NCBI GenBank assembly: GCA_035291905.1
Contig: DATDRF010000297.1
Coordinates: 4,400 to 68,399, forward strand
Reading direction: 5' to 3'
DNA: 64,000 nucleotides
Source: JACPLA01 sp035291905
Lineage (GTDB): Bacteria; Bacteroidota; Ignavibacteria; UBA10030
The notes beneath the pieces were generated by a model, which was not told the origin of the DNA, ran no database searches, and saw only the letters and a list, made by a program, of their open reading frames with translations. The translations under genes were made by a program, and so were the position numbers. This document shows, piece by piece, positions 60,185 through 64,000 of the stretch; the first letter of the stretch is position 1; every line of letters begins with the position of its first letter.

Positions 60185-60793
60185 CTATTTTACCTTCGTC
60201 GTATCCACCTTCCCCTGAATCACCGCGTACGATCGGTCGAGGCTCAGTAAATACGCGGTGAGTGCCAATCCCTCGTGCGTAGCAACTACAACCTTTCCCC
60301 TGGGTGTAATGGAGTCGGGCAGAGCGAGAATCCGGTCCTGTGGCCCCGGGGTCACTTTCTCCTGAAACAACCACGGGAAGGGCGGCATCACCGAGCCCGG
60401 AACGACAATGCGAGGATTGTACAGGTGCGTGAGGTGCCAGTCCTCACTGGGTTGACGGACCGCGATGTTTATCAGATCCGGTCCCGTTCGCATCGTTCCC
60501 AACAAATGAGGCTTGTCGAAAACAAAATCGCCCGGAACCGAGGGACGCCCCCAAAATCGATCCTGGTCAGATCCGAATCCTTCGGGACGAACCTGTTGAC
60601 TGTGGCAATACATGCATCCCTCACGAATGTAGATCGACCGTCCGAACAGCTGTTCTTCCGTGTAGCGCTGGAGGCCCGGAGGGGGCTTGACTTCCGAGAT
60701 CATTGCGTCGGGCACGGCAACAAGCGCGGCCCATCCGAGGAAAACCGTCGCCAGCACTCCAAGGAAGAACACGAATGTGCGGACGAACATCAT
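60185..60793 (-). CDS. ccoO: cbb3-type cytochrome c oxidase subunit II, CcoO
   Basis: A 202-aa monoheme subunit. One N-terminal transmembrane helix (FVFFLGVLATVFLGWAALV), heme site REGCMYCHSQQVRP (~residues 57-70), the CcoO hallmark, then the RFWGRPSVPGDFVFDKPHLLG segment and an axial Met (SVMPPFPWLF). It is coupled by ATGA to ccoN. Delivers electrons to the heme-copper centre. Confidence 0.95.
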   Translation of the reverse strand: MMFVRTFVFFLGVLATVFLGWAALVAVPDAMISEVKPPPGLQRYTEEQLFGRSIYIREGCMYCHSQQVRPEGFGSDQDRFWGRPSVPGDFVFDKPHLLGTMRTGPDLINIAVRQPSEDWHLTHLYNPRIVVPGSVMPPFPWLFQEKVTPGPQDRILALPDSITPRGKVVVATHEGLALTAYLLSLDRSYAVIQGKVDTTKVK

Positions 60794-62277
60794 GCCGATA
60801 TCCCTCCCTCCATCGGCGCGGGCTCACGGAACAGCGCGGGGGCAAATCGCCGCGGTCCTGCGCGCTTGATAACCAGGAAAAACTGATACGCGAAAACGCA
60901 GTGGCCGAGCAGCATCAGGGTACCGCCGATCGATCGTGCCCAGAGATACGGCTTGGTGAGGTTCACCACTTCTATGAATGGAGTTGCCGGATCATTCATG
61001 GCAAGGCCTTGCAGCCATCCGCCGATCGTGAGCGCAACAACGTAGAGGAGAATCCCCATTGAAGCCGACCAAAAATGGAGCTTTATCATGCGCGGGGAGG
61101 GCCATTCCCATTTCGCAAGCCTCGGGACGATGTAATACATCGCACCGAAAAGAATCATGGAGAGAAATCCGTACACGCCGAGGTGCGCATGTCCTATCGT
61201 GTAATGCGTGAAGTGAGCGACTTCCTGAAAGGACCGGATCGATTCCAGCGATCCCTGAAAACTCACTGCCGTGTAGCACATGGAACCGACAACAACAAAC
61301 CGAAGCGTCGGGCTGTAGCGGAGCATCCTGAAGTGATTGACGGTCGTCAGGTGATGATTGACGGCGACGGCCATGACGGGGACCACCATCATGACACTGG
61401 CCACAATGGAGACCGTGACGAGCCATGTAGGAAGAGGCCCGCCGACAAGATGATGAATCCCGTTCCAGTTATAAAAGAGAGCGAAGGCCCAGAACCCGAT
61501 GAGCCCCAAATAGTAGCTGTAGATTGGCCGGCCGATAACCTTTGGGATAAAATAATATGCACCTGCCAGGCCGATGGGTGTGAACCAGGTGGCAAGCGCG
61601 TTATGTCCGTACCACCAATTCATGGCGGCCTCTACGACGCCCTGATAAATCCCGAGATTTGCCACGACATAGAGAAGGGGAAACCAGAGGAGAGAGGCCA
61701 TGATATACCAAAGGCTGACGTACAGATGATCCACATTTCGCTTGCGGAAAGTCTGAGCGATGGATGCAGCGAACATGAGGAACCCGGCGGCAATAAGAGC
61801 GCCGGCGAAGGTGGGGAATTCAAGCCATTCCAATCCCTGGCTGTATCCGGCAAGGATCGCAATGGTACCGGCAAGAACTCCAATATTCCACAAAATTGCG
61901 GCCAGGTAGTGCAGCCAGCCGAGCTGCAACGGGGTTCGACACAACCGTGCAGTGAGCCAGACAATCATTCCCGCTCCCGCCAGGGAGGCCCATCCGTACA
62001 TGATGGTGTTGAGGTGTGCCGGCCGGATCCTTCCAAACGTCCACACGGCGTCCCCGCCCAACCAGTCGGGGAAGTTGAATTTCAAAGAGGTCATGACGCC
62101 GAAGAGCGATCCGATCAGGAGCCAAAAAACCGCGGAGGCGAAGTACAGCATCGTGGGAGTTCGGGCCGAATCGTCTAGGGAAATTCGAAGTTGCTTGTCG
62201 GCGCGGGCTGCGTCGGTTTCCTTGTGCCTGAATTCCTGATTTGGAGCCGCTATGTCGTTCTTCTTATGACGCGGCAT
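60790..62277 (-). CDS. ccoN: cbb3-type cytochrome c oxidase subunit I, CcoN
   Basis: A 495-aa heme-copper oxidase subunit with about twelve helices. Ligand His residues: RPAHLNT (low-spin heme), YGHNALATW (copper), NGIHHLVG (copper), HFTHYTIGHAHLGVYGF (heme ligands). The Tyr of the His-Tyr cross-link in C-type oxidases is expected in the downstream helix. Start overlaps ccoS by 14 bases. A microaerobic high-affinity oxidase paired here with ACIII. Confidence 0.95.
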   Translation of the reverse strand: MPRHKKNDIAAPNQEFRHKETDAARADKQLRISLDDSARTPTMLYFASAVFWLLIGSLFGVMTSLKFNFPDWLGGDAVWTFGRIRPAHLNTIMYGWASLAGAGMIVWLTARLCRTPLQLGWLHYLAAILWNIGVLAGTIAILAGYSQGLEWLEFPTFAGALIAAGFLMFAASIAQTFRKRNVDHLYVSLWYIMASLLWFPLLYVVANLGIYQGVVEAAMNWWYGHNALATWFTPIGLAGAYYFIPKVIGRPIYSYYLGLIGFWAFALFYNWNGIHHLVGGPLPTWLVTVSIVASVMMVVPVMAVAVNHHLTTVNHFRMLRYSPTLRFVVVGSMCYTAVSFQGSLESIRSFQEVAHFTHYTIGHAHLGVYGFLSMILFGAMYYIVPRLAKWEWPSPRMIKLHFWSASMGILLYVVALTIGGWLQGLAMNDPATPFIEVVNLTKPYLWARSIGGTLMLLGHCVFAYQFFLVIKRAGPRRFAPALFREPAPMEGGISA

Positions 62278-62494
62278 GACTCTTACCGTTAGATTTCTCT
62301 GCGGCGGGCCGGAAAATCATATCCTGCGATTGGCCCACAGGTTCGGATTCGTCAAAAACCAGATATGCGCCCTTGTTGAGATGCTGGATGGAAAACTGCT
62401 TCGTGCGGATTGCCCAGATAAACCCGGAGAGTGCAAGCGCGCCTGCAACGAGGGCGATGATGATAACAATAAGAGCGGCGAGGGGAAGAGTCAT
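62264..62494 (-). CDS. ccoS: cbb3 oxidase maturation protein CcoS/FixS-like
   Basis: A 76-aa one-helix protein: LPLAALIVIIIALVAGALALSGFIW, then AIRTKQFSI, and a C-terminal tail. CcoS-like proteins help incorporate the heme-copper centre. First gene of the cbb3/ACIII transcription unit, 14-base overlap with ccoN. A promoter lies ~120 bases upstream. Confidence 0.85.
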   Translation of the reverse strand: MTLPLAALIVIIIALVAGALALSGFIWAIRTKQFSIQHLNKGAYLVFDESEPVGQSQDMIFRPAAEKSNGKSHAAS

Positions 62495-62510
62495 TGGGGA
62501 ATGCGCCTGC

Positions 62511-62567
62511 CTGCCGAAGTCGTTTCTCAGACGTAGGCAGGGATTTCGTTCCCGCGTACGCGGGAAT
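62511..62567. repeat. REP-like palindromic element with an 18-bp perfect palindrome
   Basis: A hairpin CCTGCC...GGCAGG (62511-62541 region) followed by the perfect palindrome TTCCCGCGTACGCGGGAA (62549-62566). Resembles a widespread small mobile palindrome found in many bacteria. It lies in the leader of the ccoS operon. Confidence 0.6.
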
Positions 62568-62613
62568 TCGGATTTGCACCTTTTGCGGAAAATGCGGTCC
62601 GCGACTTGCGGTC

Positions 62614-62642
62614 AAGATACAAACAGAATGGAATTAGTGCAA
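62614..62642 (-). promoter_or_regulatory. Sigma-70-like promoter of the cbb3/ACIII cluster
   Basis: Minus strand: -35 TTGCAC (62637-62642), 17-base spacer, -10 TATCTT (62614-62619). The start would be near 62607, giving a ~115-base leader that includes the REP-like palindrome. No FNR box was seen. Confidence 0.5.
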
Positions 62643-62691
62643 GCGAATGAGGAGAGGAAGTTGATTTGGGAGGGAAGGAGTGGTACGTTGG

Positions 62692-62818
62692 AAGAGCAGA
62701 ATCAAGTAGTCAGAATACAGGAGTTAGAATTAGCTCTCAGCTATCAGCGGTCAGAGCGAGACCTGAATGCTGAGGCCTGAAACTACTCGTAACGCGAAAC
62801 CCGTAACTCGGAACTTCC
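62692..62818. repeat. Degenerate heptamer repeats before the SafE-like gene
   Basis: Two runs of 7-base units: CAGAATC, CAGAATA, TAGAATT types (62697-62735), then CTCGTAA, CGCGAAA, CCCGTAA, CTCGGAA (62788-62815) ending at the ATG. Confidence 0.6.
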
Positions 62819-63526
62819 ATGGATTACTCATTCGCGTTTTTTGCCGGCTTGTTCGGCAGCATGCATTGCGTCGGCATGTGCGGCGCTATTGTGCTTGCGT
62901 ACTCTACGCAAGGGATGCCGTCATCGGCGTCGAGAATCTCCACACTTGCCTCTCATCTCACCTACAATGCCGGAAGAGTCTTGTCTTATGCAATTGTCGG
63001 TGCCTTCCTCGGAATGGCCGGGAAAGGGGTGATGATGATTCACGGCGTGGCGCAATGGTTTTCTCTGCTTGTGGGAGCTGTTCTGATTGTCGCGGGGGTG
63101 GTCCTGCTGCGGGTGATACCCTTCGTGCGGATTGATGAATCCGTCCCTCTCGTTGAATCCGGAAAATCATTGTTCCGCCGTCTGTACAGAGCCTCGTTTG
63201 GAGCACTCGTTGCGTTACCGAAGCTCGAGTCAAAGTTCTACATCGGCCTTCTTACGCCGCTTCTTCCATGCGGGCTTCTCTATTCTATGTTCCTGAAAGC
63301 GGCGGAAACGGGAAGTGCGTTGGGCGGGGGTCTTACGATGGCGCTGTTTGGGCTCGGCATTGTGCCGGCCCTCGTGGCAACCGGTTATGCCAGCACATTC
63401 CTTGGAGAGAAGCTGCGCAAATGGGGGGACAAGCTTGCCGCAGTAACGATCATTTTGATGGGGCTGATGCTGCTGACGCGTGGACTGGGGATTCCGCTTC
63501 CATGGATGGGAGGGGGACATCATTGA
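62819..63526 (+). CDS. SafE/TauE-like (DsbD_2/UreH-like) membrane protein associated with cbb3 oxidase
   Basis: A 235-aa inner-membrane protein with six helices. The N-terminal FGSMHCVGMCGAIVLAY motif (~residues 12-28), with two Cys and a His, and the later LLTPLLPCGLLYSMFL (~residue 145) are typical of the SafE/DsbD_2 family commonly found beside cbb3 oxidase and CcoI genes. Likely role: copper or thiol handling in oxidase maturation. It is divergent from ccoS and the only plus-strand gene of the cluster. The start ATG immediately follows a heptamer tract. Confidence 0.8.
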   Translation: MDYSFAFFAGLFGSMHCVGMCGAIVLAYSTQGMPSSASRISTLASHLTYNAGRVLSYAIVGAFLGMAGKGVMMIHGVAQWFSLLVGAVLIVAGVVLLRVIPFVRIDESVPLVESGKSLFRRLYRASFGALVALPKLESKFYIGLLTPLLPCGLLYSMFLKAAETGSALGGGLTMALFGLGIVPALVATGYASTFLGEKLRKWGDKLAAVTIILMGLMLLTRGLGIPLPWMGGGHH

Positions 63527-63556
63527 AAATTGGGAATTGGGAATTGAAAATTGACT
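63525..63556. repeat. Heptamer tandem repeat (GAAAATT/GGGAATT type)
   Basis: Units GAAAATT, GGGAATT, GGGAATT, GAAAATT, right after the SafE-like stop codon. Same 7-base period as elsewhere. Confidence 0.75.
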
Positions 63557-63620
63557 CCGAGTTGATTTTCCCCGAAAAAACAATAGATTACTCACCAATC
63601 TCATCTCATATCTCAAGCGG

Positions 63621-64000
63621 GGGATGTACCGATTGAGTGAATCCCGAACCAAAGCCAGAGCTGATCTCGAAAAGCTTGTCCTGCATTTCGAGAAGAATAT
63701 CTATCAGTTCAAAGCTCCCACCTTCAACGAAGCCCAGACCCGCCAGTTTCTGATCGATCCCTTTTTTGAAGTGCTTGGAGGGGATATCAGCAACAAGCAA
63801 ATGCTCCCGCCTTACAAGATCGAGGTTCTCCCGGAAGGAAGGGTAAGAAGCTTCAGCGGCAAAACGAACAAGAATCAGGAACCACTTTTCTCTTCACAGA
63901 CCGCCGTCAAAGAGGAGCAGAGGGAATACGCGACGTTCCTGGAATATATCGCAGACGACGAAAACAAAGCCGAGCAGCGGATTGCAACCAAGAAACCCGA
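63621..64000 (+). CDS. N-terminal part of a type IIG restriction-modification-like protein (3' truncated by window)
   Basis: Open from ATG 63621 to the window end (126 codons). Residues ~15-60 (LEKLVLHFEKNIYQFKAP, EAQTRQFLIDPFFEVLG, GDISNKQ) match the N-terminus typical of type IIG or Eco57I-like restriction-modification enzymes. The family would normally continue with endonuclease PD-(D/E)XK residues, but after NKQ the sequence turns to LPPYKIEVLPEGRVR and then a Lys/Glu-rich stretch that I do not recognise, so the gene may be rearranged. No ribosome-binding site is obvious. Function not certain; only the start is visible. Confidence 0.6.

Larger units (their letters stand above)
62495..62818. 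other. 324-bp divergent intergenic region between ccoS and the SafE-like gene
   Basis: It contains, from left to right, a palindromic REP-like element (62511-62567), the ccoS promoter (62614-62642) and a heptamer tract (62692-62818) leading to the SafE-like start. No coding sequence seen. Confidence 0.5.

Noticed and set aside
61075..62178. 367-aa open frame on the plus strand opposite ccoN
   Set aside because: Its composition is rich in Gly, Asp, Arg and His without domain signs, and the minus strand encodes the well-recognised CcoN. It is an antisense shadow.

Overview
The window is about 54% GC by impression and reads as a chromosomal contig from a bacterium of the Bacteroidota/Ignavibacteria (FCB) lineage. 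Pointers are a subtilase with a C-terminal type IX secretion (T9SS)-like sorting domain, a GldA/F/G-like ABC system, a DUF6588-type outer-membrane protein, a pentaheme-containing alternative complex III (ACIII) and many lipoproteins with short signal peptides. The lineage is an inference from gene families. No rRNA, tRNA, CRISPR array or transposase gene was seen.

Layout. 1-5 kb: the C-terminal part of a Lon-family protease, a divergent pair of K+/H+ transport genes that both carry TrkA-type regulatory domains, an orphan DNA methyltransferase and a small secreted protein. 5-18 kb: housekeeping (aminotransferase, TypA/BipA, Mfd) mixed with two beta-barrel-like proteins, a small catabolic/YceI operon, a CDF metal exporter and an acyltransferase. 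18-23 kb: a beta-lactamase/VanX fusion, a GH35 beta-galactosidase and an esterase. 22.5-32.7 kb: one minus-strand operon of three parvulin-type prolyl isomerases, MoxR, a subtilase, a von Willebrand A protein and the esterase, apparently an envelope/secretion maturation unit. 32.9-37.1 kb: a GldA-GldF-GldG-DUF4340 ABC operon with a near-consensus promoter.

37.2-41.7 kb holds the most unusual locus. A promoter containing a near-palindromic operator drives a RecA/RadA-like protein with no Walker A lysine, a 92-aa protein, a B-family DNA polymerase with degraded exonuclease motifs and an altered motif C, and a radical-SAM gene broken by a one-base frameshift inside its CxxxCxxC motif. I read it as a damage-response ('mutasome-like') cassette built from largely degenerate enzymes.

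45-63.5 kb is a respiratory supercluster, nearly all on the minus strand: cbb3-type oxidase (ccoS, N, O, P-like), ACIII (actA, B, C, D, E, F), a CcoI-like copper ATPase and, divergently, a SafE/TauE-like protein. Three paralogous four-helix-bundle (S23/23S-rRNA-IVS family) genes have been inserted into it. Each is preceded by a G6 ribosome-binding tract and bounded by imperfect inverted repeats made of 7- or 8-nt units. Related heptamer/octamer repeat tracts are scattered through the intergenic DNA from 44 kb to the end. The last 380 bases start a gene resembling the N-terminus of type IIG restriction-modification enzymes.
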